Source: Camellia lanceoleosa (taxonomy: Eukaryota; Streptophyta; Magnoliopsida; Ericales; Theaceae). Taken from it: 64,000 nt of DNA. The stretch is from positions 225,762,667 through 225,826,666 of the forward strand of contig CM045758.1 of assembly GCA_025200525.1 (NCBI GenBank), in the 5' to 3' direction. Below are positions 22,391 through 34,152 of this stretch, piece after piece (within the stretch, counting starts at the first letter, position 1; the number at the start of each line of letters is the position of its first letter). The notes below the pieces were generated by a model. The model saw only the letters and a program-made list of their open reading frames with translations, was not told the origin of the DNA and did not search any database. The position numbers were made by a program, and so were the translations under genes.

Positions 22391-24478
22391 ACCCACATAC
22401 TGATGCACTGATTATAACTGTGGGAAATGGAAAACGATTTGATGTAAAACGAATTCTGGTAGATCAAGGTAGTGCAGCAGATATATTGTATTATGACTTG
22501 TTCAGAAAGCTTGGTCCCTCCGAGCAGCACCTCACCCAAATGATACTGTTGGTTGGCTTCAATTCACAAATGAATGGCCGCTATGTAATAGTGTTGCCAG
22601 TCGTAGCAGGAACAAAAACCCTCCAGATAGAGTTCTTAGTTATTAATACACCATCTCCTTACAACGCCATACTTGGCTGTCCATGGATTCATCAAATGGA
22701 GGCGGTTCCTTCAACCTACCACTAGCTGATTCGTTTCCTAACGGAACACGGAGTAAAGCAGATCTCAGGGGATCAAGTTGCATCCAAACATTGCTTCATA
22801 GCAGCATTAAAGGAAAAACAACTCTGCAATTGGGTGCAGACAGTAGAAGTGGCTGAATAGCCAGTCTTGGAAGATATAGGGAGAGCCCCAAAGGAAAAGA
22901 TAGTAAAAGATTTAGAGAGAGTCCTGGTAAAGGGGGATGATCCAGAAAAGTACTTCCTTATCGGTACCTCGCTAGGCGCTGATGAGAAAGTTCAGCTGCT
23001 GGAACTGCTGAGGGAAAATATGGAGGTATTCGCATAGTCAGCATATGATACTCCAGGGTTGGACCCATAATTTGCTTGCCACAAGCTCAACATCAACCCT
23101 TCAACTCGGCCCGTTGTGCAGAAGAGTTGGAGATCCTCAGTCGAGCACACCGAAGCAGTAATTGCCGAAGTCGAAAAACTCCTAGCATCAGGAGCAATCA
23201 GAGAAGTTCAATACCCGCAATGGCTGTCCAACACAGTTGTAGTCAAGAAGAAGAATAAAAAATGGAGAGTTTGCGTCGACTTCACTTGCTTGAACAAAGC
23301 CTGCCCTAAAAATAGCTTTCCGCTGCCTCGCATTGATCAACTAGTAGACTCAACAGCAGGACATGAACACATGAGCTTTCTGGACGCTTATAGCGGCTAT
23401 CATCAGATACCACTGTTCGGTCTGGATCAAGAAAAGACAGCATTTATCACTTCAAGAGGAACTTACTGCTACCAAGTGATGCCGTTCGGTCTTAAGAACG
23501 CCGGGGCAACCAACCAGCGGTTGATCACTCAGATGTTCAAAGACCAACTCGGGAAAACCATGGAAGCTTATATAGATGATATGGTAGTAAAGAGCAAGTT
23601 CGCTACAGACCACCTTATAGACTTGAGAGAAGTTTTTGGCATCCTGAAAAACCATCAGCTTTGCCTCAATGCCTCGAAATGAGCTTTCGGTGTAGGAACA
23701 GGGAAGTTTTTGGGATATATGGTCACTCACAGAGGAATCGAGGTGAACCCGAACCAAATAAAAGCAATACATGACCTTGAAGTACCAATAAAGGCTAAAG
23801 AGCTACAGAAACTGGCCGGCATGGCGGCCACATTGAATCAGTTCATCAGCAAATCTTCAAATCGGATGAAGCCCTTCTTCCAGCTTATGAGGAAAAAGGC
23901 AGCGTTTGAATGGAGTTGCGAATGTACCGAAGCACTGCAAAGTCTCAAAAGATACCTCAGTACGCCATCTCTTCTATCCACTTCAGAACCAGGAGAGGAG
24001 CTCTACCTCTATCTAGCAGTCTCAGATCATGCCGTAAGCGCAGTATTAGTTCGGGAAGTGAACAGGGAACAGAAGCCAGTGTATTATGTCAGCAAGACCT
24101 TACTAGATGCCGAGACACGGTATCTACCATTGGAAAAGTTAGCTTATGCGCTGCTTATCACCTCAAGAAAGTTGCAACATTATTTCCAGGGGCATACCAT
24201 CAACGTCGTCACTGAATTCCCCCCTCAGATTTGTATTCAGCCGAGCCGATTTCTTTGGCCGAACAGCAAAATGAGCGGTCGAACTTGGTGAGTTTGACAT
24301 TCGGTACCAACCCAAGACGGCGATCAAGGCCCAGGTCTTAGCAGATTTCGTCGCAGAATTTACTCCCACCCAGATTACTGAACCAGAGAATCCTAGTTCG
24401 ACACAAATGCCACGTGTCACCGAACAGGGAAAGCCTTGCGCTTCGGAAGTATGAAAACTTTTTGTTGGAAACATTTGG
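22391..24478 (+). pseudogene. Protease, reverse transcriptase and RNase H of the Tat-like element
   Basis: Protease: LVDQGSAADILYYDLF at about 22455, the DxGSxAD active-site form of this group. Reverse transcriptase (23116-23690): CVDFTCLNKACPKNSFPLPR, FLDAYSGYHQIP, VMPFGLKNAGAT and YIDDMVVKSK, the last holding the catalytic aspartates. First RNase H (23900-24290): [18 protein letters not shown] and [21 protein letters not shown], ending with a frameshift near 24222 and a TGA replacing a tryptophan codon at about 24270. Stops also lie at 22723, 22858, 23035, 23068 and 23680. All share one frame up to 24222. It is non-functional. Confidence 0.9.
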
Positions 24479-24877
24479 CAGCTTTATGTTGACGGGTTGT
24501 CCAATAACCGAGGCTCGGGGGCAAGAGTAGTACTTATCTCACCAAAAGGATTTATCTGGGAATAGGCTCTCAAGCTCGGTTGAAGGCCTCAAACAACGAG
24601 GCAGAGTACGAAGCATTATTGGCTGGCTTACATAGTGCCGAACACTTCAGTGCAGAACAGCTTCTTGTTTTCAGTGATTCACAACTAGTGGTAAACCAGC
24701 TTTCTGGGGTCTATGAAATACGAGATGAAAGAATGGCCATGTATGCAGGAAAGGCCAAGGACCTACTCAAAAAGTTTCAATCCATACGAGTAGAATGAAT
24801 CAGTCGGGACAAAAACAGCCACGCTGATGCTCTGGCTTGCCTCGGCTCATCAGTGGATATAAATGATCCTAGAAAAG
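24479..24877 (+). pseudogene. Second (archaeal-type) RNase H of the Tat-like element
   Basis: [18 protein letters not shown] (about 24483), [13 protein letters not shown] (24592), [12 protein letters not shown] (24673) and NSHADALACL (24813) are the motifs of the additional RNase H domain of Tat elements. Stops lie at 24563 and at 24796. The frame breaks off at DPRK where the nested gypsy element is inserted, and it resumes at 29550 in register. Confidence 0.87.
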
Positions 24878-26628
24878 TGTAACAACCTCGAATTATATAT
24901 CGATTATTGCTAAACCGAATCGATTATGACGTATAGTGAACCGATGAACTAAAACTAAATGAGTTTGTCTATTGAATTGCGTGTTGCATACAGTGTATGA
25001 TTATCTGCTTGCATTTTATGTTTAAACTGCTAATTGAAGGCCTTATGAAACCGTTTGATGTTTTGTAATCGATAATATTTGTGATTTAATGATATTTTTA
25101 TCGAAAATTGATTAGGAATGATTACATTAGATTAAAAGAGTAATTATGAACTTAGACGATGCATCGAATTGCTATGGCTAGTGGACAACTTGTTTATCAT
25201 TGTACTTGAGTCTATACACTTAGATAGACATTTGATCACCATTTCTTTCACACCTAACCGACCAAACAAGAGAGCATAGAGAGAGAGAGAGAGTTCATCT
25301 TGGGAGAAATTGAATTCATCTTGGAAATTGGCTAGGAATTGAAGTGTAACTTGGCTTAATCTAGCTTCCTACCTTGAATCAACACTTAGGTAAGTGAATA
25401 CATCATCTTCTTGCCATCTTGGAGCTTCATTTTGCATGGTTCTTGCTCAATTGTAGGATTAAACCATGTTTGAGTTCACATAGGTTGATTCATGCTAGAA
25501 TTCATGCATGCATGTTGAATTTGTTGACTTTTGAAGTTGAATTCTTGGCTAATTAGTACATGCAAGCTCATAGTCATATTAAGTCCATGATTTCATCTCA
25601 TTTGCCAACTATTGAGCTCTTTGGAGAAAGATTTAAAGATTGAAATTGGTTTGAAACTCATACATTGCATGTTTTAAAGTGTTCTTGAATTGTTCTTGGA
25701 GAATGGTTTGAATTGACTCACCTTTGGGGCTTGAACTCATAAATTGGCTTTTGAAACTTGTTATACATTGTTTTGGGATGTATTCTCCAGAATTTGAGCC
25801 CAAGAGGTCGAGAATTGAGTTGAGAATGCTTGGTTTGAGCTAGGAAGGCAAATCTGGAAATTCCAGATTTGGCTTCCTTCAGCGCGATTCTCGCCGAGCG
25901 ACCAACGCGATTGGTGGCTCGAGCGTAAAAATCGAACATCCAAGATTTTTACTATTTCATCAATCCTTTGATTTTGGAAGCGCGAGACCTTTGAAAAATG
26001 CCTTTTTGCATCCTCATCCCATTCTAGGCATTCTTAGGCCTAGTTTAAGACATCTTAATGAGGATTTAAGCATAGAACCACACCGAGGGAATTTAGGGAT
26101 TTAATTATCATCCTTTCAAACTTAGTGTGTGTTCTATTCAGCCTAATCTCTGTGAGTAGTCATGTGTAAAGATATGTTCAAAATGGTTATCTTTTGAATC
26201 TTTGTTTAATAATTGCTTCTCGAGATATTATTTATCGGATGAATGTATGTCCTATTTCAATGATTGGCCATCATTTATAGGCTATTGATGTACCACATAT
26301 GACCGTTTTGGTGAAAATCTAAAGCAAGATCATCATCTTTAAAATGAGAATGATTTCATTATCGTGGACATTCATTCATAACCTTATGTTATTCATATAT
26401 ATATGTAGGTTCTCGCCACTTCGACCGAGACTAGGAGGGTTAGTCCGCCATGCCATGACTTGGGGTGTTTTTGTTTATTGTATTGTACCTTCAGATAGAC
26501 TGCTTATTCAAGACAGAAGCGGAATCAAGTAGTGAATGCATAAATGTATGAAAAATGTTTTTGCATACGATTAACATGCTTTATGGACACTAGTTTTTAA
26601 ACCCATAGGGCCTGGTTTGGTCGTGATG
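24878..26628 (+). repeat. 5' LTR of nested element E
   Basis: It begins TGTAACAACCTCG and ends GGTTTGGTCGTGATG, a decayed form of the TCGTGACA end. It contains a GA run, the conserved TCTGGAAATTCCAGA block at about 25852 and a single remaining CTCGAGCG site at about 25918. Confidence 0.8.
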
Positions 26629-26630
26629 AG

Positions 26631-26642
26631 TGGTATCGAGCG
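26631..26642 (+). promoter_or_regulatory. Primer binding site of nested element E
   Basis: TGGTATCGAGCG follows the 5' LTR by two bases and matches the initiator-methionine tRNA site (TGGTATCAGAGC) apart from a single-base deletion. This is the main evidence that the long-LTR superfamily primes from that tRNA. Confidence 0.7.
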
Positions 26643-28265
26643 ATACTTAACCACGAGTTATACCGCACACACGGCGTCCAAATGAGCTATAGGTGTCCTA
26701 GAAAAGCAATTAGGGCATCTCATGAATTAATAAATGTTAAACCGCTTAATGCTTATAATGATAATTGTCATAATCGCTATAGTGAAATGGATAATGCAAA
26801 TGAAACCGCTATCATCCTCTCGAGCGAATGGGGGGACTTGAACAAATGATGGAACTGCTAATAACACCAAATGTGAATGTTAATGAGGTGGATATCATGG
26901 TCCTGAAACCTAAAAATTGTTAGTGTTTTTTTGTCGTGCTAATAAACATAGTATTGTTAGCCACCGATGCAAACACCAGAATGACAAAATATTTTCCTCA
27001 GTTTGAACAACTGAGACAGGCAAGACGCCCGCTTTCGAAGTATGAGAAGTAATTATCGAACTTGCTAGGTATGCCCCCACATGGTGGATACCGATTACAA
27101 GAAGGCTGTTTTGAAAATGCCAACCTTTGTGGTGTTAGATAAATATTGCAAAGAAGGAAACAATCAAACACCAACAACCTGAGTGGTTTCAAATTTAAGA
27201 AAGGTGACCAAATTTCAAAAGGAAGGGTTTACAGCTTGTTTCAGATGTGGGGCAAAGTACCCAGATTAAAGAAAATGCATATGTATTGATTGAAAATTGA
27301 ATAGACCCTTAGAACCCATGAATTACTTGTTATGAATATCGATCATTTTGATGTGATATCGGGGATGACGTTACAAAAATATCATGCTACTATTGATTAA
27401 TGTTAAAACCGATGGAATTGCATTCCTATAGTTAGAGAATTATGATCTACCAAGATGGCTCATTGAGAGAATTGAACAAGGTAATCAGAAGAATAAATAT
27501 CCTTACCGCATTGATGACTTATTTGATCAAGATTGATCTCGGATCAGGTATCATCTAAGATATTAACAAGGTATGGCCATTATGAATTTCTAGTTATGCC
27601 ATTCTTTTAAACCGCATCTTGATGATTTCATTGTGGTATTTATTGATGACATATTGATATATTCTAATGTTATGTTTTTGGGACATGTTGTTAGAAGATG
27701 GAATTTCAAGAGATTCAAAACCGAGACCCGGGTTCTGATGAAATTGTTAGACCGCGACGCGTACTGTGTCTATTGTTTCGCAGTTTATTAAAGTTTACAT
27801 CGAGGTTACGCGCAGAGCCTCACAGCCATTTTGGTCTTGATTTGAAATTTGAGTAGTGCTATCATCCTGTATTGGAATGGCCCGAGGGTCAGATGGTAGA
27901 AGTAGAAAACAAAGAAACTGGAGTGGCGTGGTTGGAGATGGAAATGGGCTTGAGATTGTGTATGAAACGAAAAGAAAAAATAAAATTGACAAAAAGAATC
28001 GAAAAAACCGCATTGTGTACATGAGAGTTATGCGAGTATCAAAAGACATCATGTTTTTGTGAAAGTGACACCAATGAAAAGCGAGACTACGTTGGAGTCA
28101 AGCCGAAGTTGGCGAGGTTATATTGGACGTGGATAGATTTGGTTCGGAATCAATCAACGTATCAAGATCTCCCCGCGCCCACATATGCTCACGCACATAA
28201 CATTGTTTGAGCATTAGAGATGAATCCGAGACTGGTTTAATCGGATACTCTCTGCTCCCGTTGGT
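26643..28265 (+). pseudogene. gag-pol remnants of nested element E
   Basis: Only scraps are readable, in changing frames: a zinc knuckle ACFRCGAKYPD near 27230, the end of protease as FDVISGMT...YHATID near 27345, and reverse transcriptase as LDDFIVVFIDDILIYS at about 27620-27670, with the catalytic DD. The order is right for gypsy pol, but the segments between are missing, so several kilobases were lost by many deletions. No integrase was recognised. Chromovirus affinity is inferred from the motifs and primer site. Confidence 0.7.
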
Positions 28266-29549
28266 GATGATGATGTTTTGTAATCAAAGATAATATTTGT
28301 GATTTAATGATATTTTTATCAAATTGATTAGGAATGATTACATTAGATTAAAAGAGTAATTATGAACTTAGACGATTTACCGAATTGCCCCATGGCTAGT
28401 GGACAACTTGTTTATCATTGTACTTGAGTCTATACACTTAGATAGACATTTGATCACCAAACAAGAGAGCATAGAGAGAGAGAGTTCATCTTGGGAGAAA
28501 TTGAATTCTAATCTAGCTTCCTACCTTGAATCAACACTTAGGTAAGTGAATACATCATCTTCTTGCCATCTTGGAGCTTCATTTTGCATGGTTCTTGCTC
28601 AATTGTAGGATTAAACCATGTTTGAGTTCACATAGGTTGATTCATGCTAGAATTTTGAATTTGTTGACTTTTGAAGTTGAATTCAAGCTCATAGTCATAT
28701 TAAGTCCATGATTTCATCTCATTTGCCAACTATTGAGCTCTTTGGAGCAAGATTTAAAGATTGAAATTGGTTTGAAACTCATGCATTGCATGTTTTAAAG
28801 TGTTCTTGAATTGTTCTTGGAGAATGGTTTGAATTGACTCACCTTTGGGGCTTGAACTCATAAATTGGCTTTTGAAACTTGTTATACATTGTTTTAGGAT
28901 GTATTCTCCAGAATTTGAGCCCAAGAGGTCGAGAATTGAGTTGAGAATGCTTGGTTTGAAGATTTCTTTTTTTCGTAGACCCATTTAACGAAGGATTTTT
29001 TTTTTTCGGAGGAATTTGATTGGCTAAAATGCCTTTTTTGCATCCTCATCCCATTCTAGGCATTCTTAGGCCTAGTTTAAGACATCTTAATGAGGATTTA
29101 AGCATAGAACCACACCGAGGGAATTTAGGATTTAATTATCATCCTGTAAAGATATGTTCAAAATGGTTATCTTTTGAATCATGTATGTCCTATTTCTCAA
29201 TGATTGGCCATCATTCTTAGACTCGGTCCTTTTGGACCTCTTGTTTTATAGGGATGTACGACATTCATTCATAACCTCTTTACGCTTTATGTTATTCACT
29301 GGGCTTTAGCTCATCGTATATATATATGTAGGTTCTCGGTTAGTCCCGATTTTGTCCACCAATGTGTCTAATCAAGTCCGAATGCATAAATGTATGAAAA
29401 TGTTTTTGGCATACGATTAACACACGTCTATGGACTAGTTTTTTTTTTTATCTTGGCTTTCCTTCCAGCAGACTCACTATTTCTTTTCAGACATCATTGG
29501 TTGCCTTTGGTAATCTTGACATCGCTTGGCTGATGAACCCATAGTTTGG
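28266..29549 (+). repeat. 3' LTR of nested element E, truncated
   Basis: It aligns with the 5' LTR from about 25060 onward (GATGTTTTGTAATC...) with many indels. It lacks the first ~180 bp and the CTCGAG-bearing segment, but keeps a terminal portion (GCCTTTGGTAATCTTGAC) that the 5' LTR has lost. It ends ACCCATAGTTTGG, directly before the target copy AAAAG. Confidence 0.75.
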
Positions 29550-30862
29550 AAAAGTTTAATTTGAGTTTGTGCTAGAACCAAGTATTGCATCTCCAGTTCT
29601 CTGCAGCAACTTAGAGCCGAGCTGGATGGATCCAATACTTACTTTTCTGAAATTTGGTACTCTCCCCAAAGACAAAAAGAAAGCCAACAAAGTCAGACAT
29701 AAGTCAGCTCGGTTTTAGATCTCACCATCAAGAAAGCTATACATACGCTTCTATCTTGGCCCTTACCTTCTATGTGTGCATCCAAATCTGGTCGAGAATG
29801 TTCTCTAAGAAATTCACGATGGGATTGGTGGATGCCACGTGTACAGAAGGTCACTGGCACACCAAGCCCTCACTCACGGGTATTGGTGGCCACGGATGCA
29901 ACAAGATGCTCAGCAGTACGTACAAAAGTGTGATAAATGTTAGAGGTTTGCTCCATTCATTCATCAGCCAGCCAAAACTCTCACTCCACTCACCAGCCCA
30001 TGGCCCTTTGCCCAATGGGGCCTGGATATTGTCGGACCATTGGCGTGAGGCACGGGGAACAGACGATTCTTCATTGCTGCAACCGACTATTTTACTAAGT
30101 GGGTCGAAGTCGAGGCATTGGCAAGTATCAAAGAAGCGGATACAAAGCGGTTTGTCATGAGAAATGTGATGGTGCGTTTCGGCATCCCGCGGGTAGTGAT
30201 TGTGGATAATGGAACATAATTCGATGGTGAGATCTTCAGAAAGTTTTGTGTCGACCTCAGGATTGAGTATAGAAAGTCCTCTCCAGGGTACACGCAAAGC
30301 AATGGACAGGTAGAAGCGTCAAACAAAACCATCATCAACGGAGTAAAGAAATGGCTTGAGCATGCCAAAGGAAAAATGGGTTGAAGAGTTACCCCACGTG
30401 CTATGGGCATACCGAACCACAGCACGACGCTCAACGGGAGAAACACCTTACTCCCTAACTTATGGAATGGAGGCTGTCATCCCACTCGAAGTAGGTCTCC
30501 CAACCCTTCGGTCTGAATTTTTTGAGAGCACCAATAATGAGGAAGCTATTGCACAAGCACTGGATATGGCAAAGGGCCAAAGAGAAGCAGCACTGATTAG
30601 ACTTGTAGCGTACCAGCATCAGCTCATCAAGAGTTTCAACCAAAAAAATTTTCCAATGCAATTTACACCAGGAGAGCTGGTTTTGAGGAAAGTTATGGAT
30701 CACAAAAGGGTGCCTGGCGAGGGCAAACTTGGGCCTAACTGGGAGGGTCCCTACAAAGTCACGGTTATTGTTGGAAATGGAGCTTACTACCTAGAGGATC
30801 TAAAAGGCAGAGCTATACCTCGGTCCTGGAATATAGCAAATCTCAAGAAATACTATCAATAG
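29550..30862 (+). pseudogene. Integrase of the Tat-like element
   Basis: The frame resumes after element E. The zinc-binding region is EIHDGIGGCHVYRRSLAHQ (about 29810) and KCDKC (about 29930). The catalytic core shows WGLDIVGPLA, YFTKWVEVEALA, VDNGT (about 30206) and GYTQSNGQVE (about 30290). The C-terminal part (30356-30862) has WAYRTTARRSTGETPYSLTYG, GPYKV and ends NLKKYYQ then stop. Stops lie at about 29557, 29720, 29805, 29938, 30046 and 30217, and a frame change near 30360. The enzyme would join element DNA into chromosomes; this copy cannot. Confidence 0.88.
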
Positions 30863-30960
30863 AATTATCCCCCAACTTCTCTATCAGAATGTAAAGACAT
30901 TTATCTGTTGACCAATGCAAATGCTTCCCCACTTCTCTCAAATTTATCAACTTCTTGTAA

Positions 30961-31168
30961 TTAGCTTTGATGATTACCAAACGGAATTAGTTTTGGTTCT
31001 TACCAAACGGAATTAGCTTTGATGATTATCAAACGGAATTAGCTTTGGTTCTTACCAAACGGAATTAGCTTTGATGTTTATCAAACGAAATTAGCTTTGG
31101 TTCTTACCAAACGAAATTAGCTTTGATGTTTATCAAACGGAATTAACTTTGGTTTTCACCCAAATAGA
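30961..31168 (+). repeat. 26-bp tandem array (8 units), paired as 52-bp dimers
   Basis: Units start with TTAG at 30961, 30987, 31013, 31039, 31065, 31091, 31117 and 31143. Odd units read CTTTGATGATTATCAAACGG and even units CTTTGGTTCTTACCAAACGG, a clear two-step order. It lies just after the integrase gene in the 3' region of the Tat-like element. Confidence 0.92.
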
Positions 31169-31409
31169 CTTAGTTTCAGAACAACTGGACGGAATATAAA
31201 TTTGGTTAGCACTCAAACATGCTAAGTGGTATTGCTTGGTGGAATAATGTTTGGCAACTAAATTGGACTTTAGCTGAGTGGAATTGCTTGGTGGAAACTA
31301 CACTAACATATCTTAATTAAATGTCTTTGAATCCACAGAATTCCTTAAGTATCAACACATCAACACTTCAGTACTGATTCAAACAACTAGAGTCAGAACA
31401 AACGTGACC

Positions 31410-31690
31410 AAGCTCTGTCAGGAGCAAACTTCCAGCATTAGTCCTACTCAACTCCAGGTGGGGGCAAACAATTGTTTTTTTTCAAACCAACCTGGACCTG
31501 AGTAAGACACCTTTTCATGCCTTTATCTCATTTCAATGCATCTGTGCTATCGAAGTTGAAACAGACTTAAGCAGTTCTACTTAAGAGCACAATCTTCAAC
31601 CTCAATCTTACTTAGCTCCAGGCGGGGGCAAACAATTGTTCTTTTTATAAAACCAACTTGGACCTAAGTAAGACCCTTTTACGAACTCAA
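31410..31690 (+). repeat. Diverged repeat pair in the Tat-like 3' region
   Basis: TCCAGGTGGGGGCAAACAAT (31454) and TCCAGGCGGGGGCAAACAAT (31618) head two ~160-bp copies that both continue to an AACCWACYTGGACCTRAGTAAGAC block. The G-run is purine-rich. No coding sequence is seen between integrase and the antisense gene. Confidence 0.75.
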
Positions 31691-32056
31691 GCACAGCCAC
31701 ACCACATATTCAAGAATTAGCCACTGTGTTCGCCGAGGTCGCAATTAACAGGAAACAGAAGAACGCATGTTCAAATGTTCGAGGTCCCAACAAAGGTTTT
31801 CTAGGGGCAAGCAGTATAGAAAACATTCAGACATAAAAGCCAAACAACATCAGATTGCAAATTCAAAGAGAAAATTCTATCATCCAACAGAAAGCACAGA
31901 TGGCCTCGTAACCAGCAACGAAGAAAAAAAAAGAAAAAAAAGAAAAATTGTCTGGACCAGCATAGAAAGAAAGCTCATCAAGGGGACCGAACCACAGTAC
32001 ATAAAAAAAAAAAAAGAAAAGAAAAGCAAAATCTTCAATTCCTTTCGGAAAAAACT

Positions 32057-34152
32057 TCAACTTTCATTAACAGGGGGAACCTCATGAGCAGTGTCCACAA
32101 TCTCGTTCAGACTGTCTTGGGGAGGAAAAGTAGAGGCAGCTCCAACTTCCTGAGAAGTAGAAGCTCCCTTAACCACATCTCCCGCAGCTTCAGTCTTCAG
32201 GGTTTCAACCCCTTCAACATCCATCGTTTCAGCGGCAACATTACTGTCCAGGGTCTTGTTTGCAGAACCAACTTCTGGGGAAACTTCGGCTAGAAGAACA
32301 ACAGGGGTGGAGACAGTCTTTGAACCCAAGGATCTTGAAAGAACTAGGACATCCTGAAACATGGAAGAGCCTTCAGGAACCAGCGCAGCAGCCAAAGCAC
32401 TCGTCTAACCCTTTAGAAAGAGCTTATCTCGCAGTACTTGCACCTCTTCCTTATAGGCAGCCCCAGCCTCTTCTCAGCCTTGTTGCCAGTGTTTGGCCTC
32501 CAGCGCAGAACTCTCGGCAACCATCACGGCAATAACGGTCTCCAGTTTGGCCACCTTCCCCTCAAGTTGTGCCTGTGTCCCAATAGCAGCCTCTTTCGAT
32601 TTTTCAGCTGAAGCAACAATCTTGTTCAATCGAAACGCTTTCCTCTCTGCAGTTCGATGTCCTTCTTTCTCTGTCTCCAAGCTTACCGTCAGTCTCTTAG
32701 CGTTCATTGCGGCCTCTAGTACGGCTCTTTCTAGCTCTTCAGCATGGGTAATGGACAGGTGCATCCTCTAGATACACTGTAAAGGACAACGGAGAATTAA
32801 AAAAAAAGGAAACAACAACACAACAATAAAGACAAGTAAAACGAGGAAACACTTACAGCAGTAATCATCTGAAGGGTCCTCTTCAGGATAGGAATATCAC
32901 GGGGCCCATTATGGTCAGCCATATCAACCGGCATCAACAAAAACTTAGTCAAATCAAAAACAAAATCTTGTGAAGCAACAACTGAATCAGAAGTGGAAAT
33001 GGGTCTGCTTTTGTGCGACATTGGCGGCTCTCATTTCTCAAATGCCTCATCCTCAGCAGGATCCTCAGAAGCTTCCCCCACCACTGCTTTGCCAGCCTCT
33101 CTTCTTCTCTTTTTTGCTCGCGCAGCAACCAAAGCTGAAGGCTTGGCAGCAGTCGCAGGGGTCCCAGAAGCTCCCACCTCCATCTTCACTTCCATAAGGC
33201 TCTTCACCTCGGTTTTTTCTAGAGGGGTTTTCAAAACATCGGAGGCTTCGAAAGCCTCAGCCTCTAAATCCACCAACACCTTTCTCTGCGCCACAGACCC
33301 GCTCCCTGCGAAACTGAGGGCAGGAGAGGGCGTTCTCTCAGAAAGTGTACTCTAACTCCTGCGACAATTAGTAACCAAAGGAGTGAGAGATGTGTCAGTC
33401 TCGGTATCAGAGTCCAGAAGAGAAGCAGCAAGCCTCGCCTTCTTTGGAATGATGGAGCGGTATGTTGACTGGTAATCCAATAACTTGGGTGCAGATCTCT
33501 TTTTGTACCTCAAAGCAGCTTTTATGGCTTCAGCATTTTCCCGGTTCAGTCTTCGTTGAAAACGAGAGGCCTCTGCAAAAAAGAAATGAACCATTAGAGC
33601 GACATCCATAATAAAGTAAGAAGTACAAAAGGCACTAGAAGGAAAGACCCGAACCTGGATAGCTATCTTTCTGAGGCATCCGCTCAGACTGGAACTCAGT
33701 TCCGGCGGGAAACTCCCAGTTGCCACCAACTTGCAGGAAATCATCGTTGTGTTTATCCGAATCAGGCAACCCGGTAACCAAATGGCAATCGAAAGAGCGA
33801 ACACGCAAGTAATACATGCTGTGGTCTTTGTTATGGGAAAGAGTGTAACAGCCTAAGATATCCTATATTACTTGAGGGCGGATATGCTGCAAACAACACG
33901 AAAAAGGTTCACAGACACTTGCATTGGGGTTAACTGGACTTGATGTAGAAACCGGCGCACCAGCGGGTCAAGGGGAAACCGAACCCCTCCCTCGACAATG
34001 GCCGCAATCGGAAAAGCAACGGTATTCCTCGTGCCCATACGCTTGGCGTCTACCTTCACCAATGAAAGGGTAACGTCGTCGGGAATATTATAGTCCAGGC
34101 GGAACATAGCCATGGCCTCGGGGGTATCAACTAGAGAGCGAAACTTCCCCAT
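32057..34152 (-). pseudogene. Antisense spliced gene of the Tat-like element ('putative gypsy-type transposase' domain)
   Basis: It reads against the element. N-terminal part (34152-33868): DYNIPDDVTLSLV then GGVRFPLDPLVRRFLHQVQL and MQVSVNLFRVVCS. I recognise this as the Transposase_28 / 'putative gypsy type transposon' domain, found in plant retroelement-associated proteins. After a frameshift near 33868 it continues (GCYTLSHNKDHSMYYLRVR) to an intron 33654-33573 (GTTCGG to TTTTGCAG). Next comes an acidic/basic middle part (KKRRREAGKAVVG), then an intron 32856-32777 (GTAAGT to TTTACAG), a coiled-coil stretch (32776-32474, AEELERAVLEAAM) and an acidic tail to 32057. In-frame stops: about 33354, 33030, 32770, 32472 and 32406; the one at 32770 looks like CAG to TAG. 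Role unknown; extra antisense genes are typical of Tat elements. Confidence 0.72.

Larger units (their letters stand above)
24878..29549 (+). mobile_element. Nested gypsy element 'E', internally collapsed
   Basis: It is inserted in the Tat-like pol gene with AAAAG on both sides (24873-24877, 29550-29554). 5' LTR 24878-26628, primer site 26631-26640, remnants of gag-pol to about 28265, 3' LTR 28266-29549 with its start missing. The host reading frame continues across the insertion (DPRK, then FEFVLEP) once element and one target copy are removed, confirming the borders. LTR ends and TGGTATCGAG primer site tie it to the long-LTR superfamily at 1-10138. The coding region is cut to about 1.6 kb. 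Confidence 0.88.

Noticed and set aside
27795..28062. Open frames on both strands near 27.9 kb
   Set aside because: They lie in collapsed remnants of element E; low-complexity Lys/Arg or hydrophobic readings without similarity.
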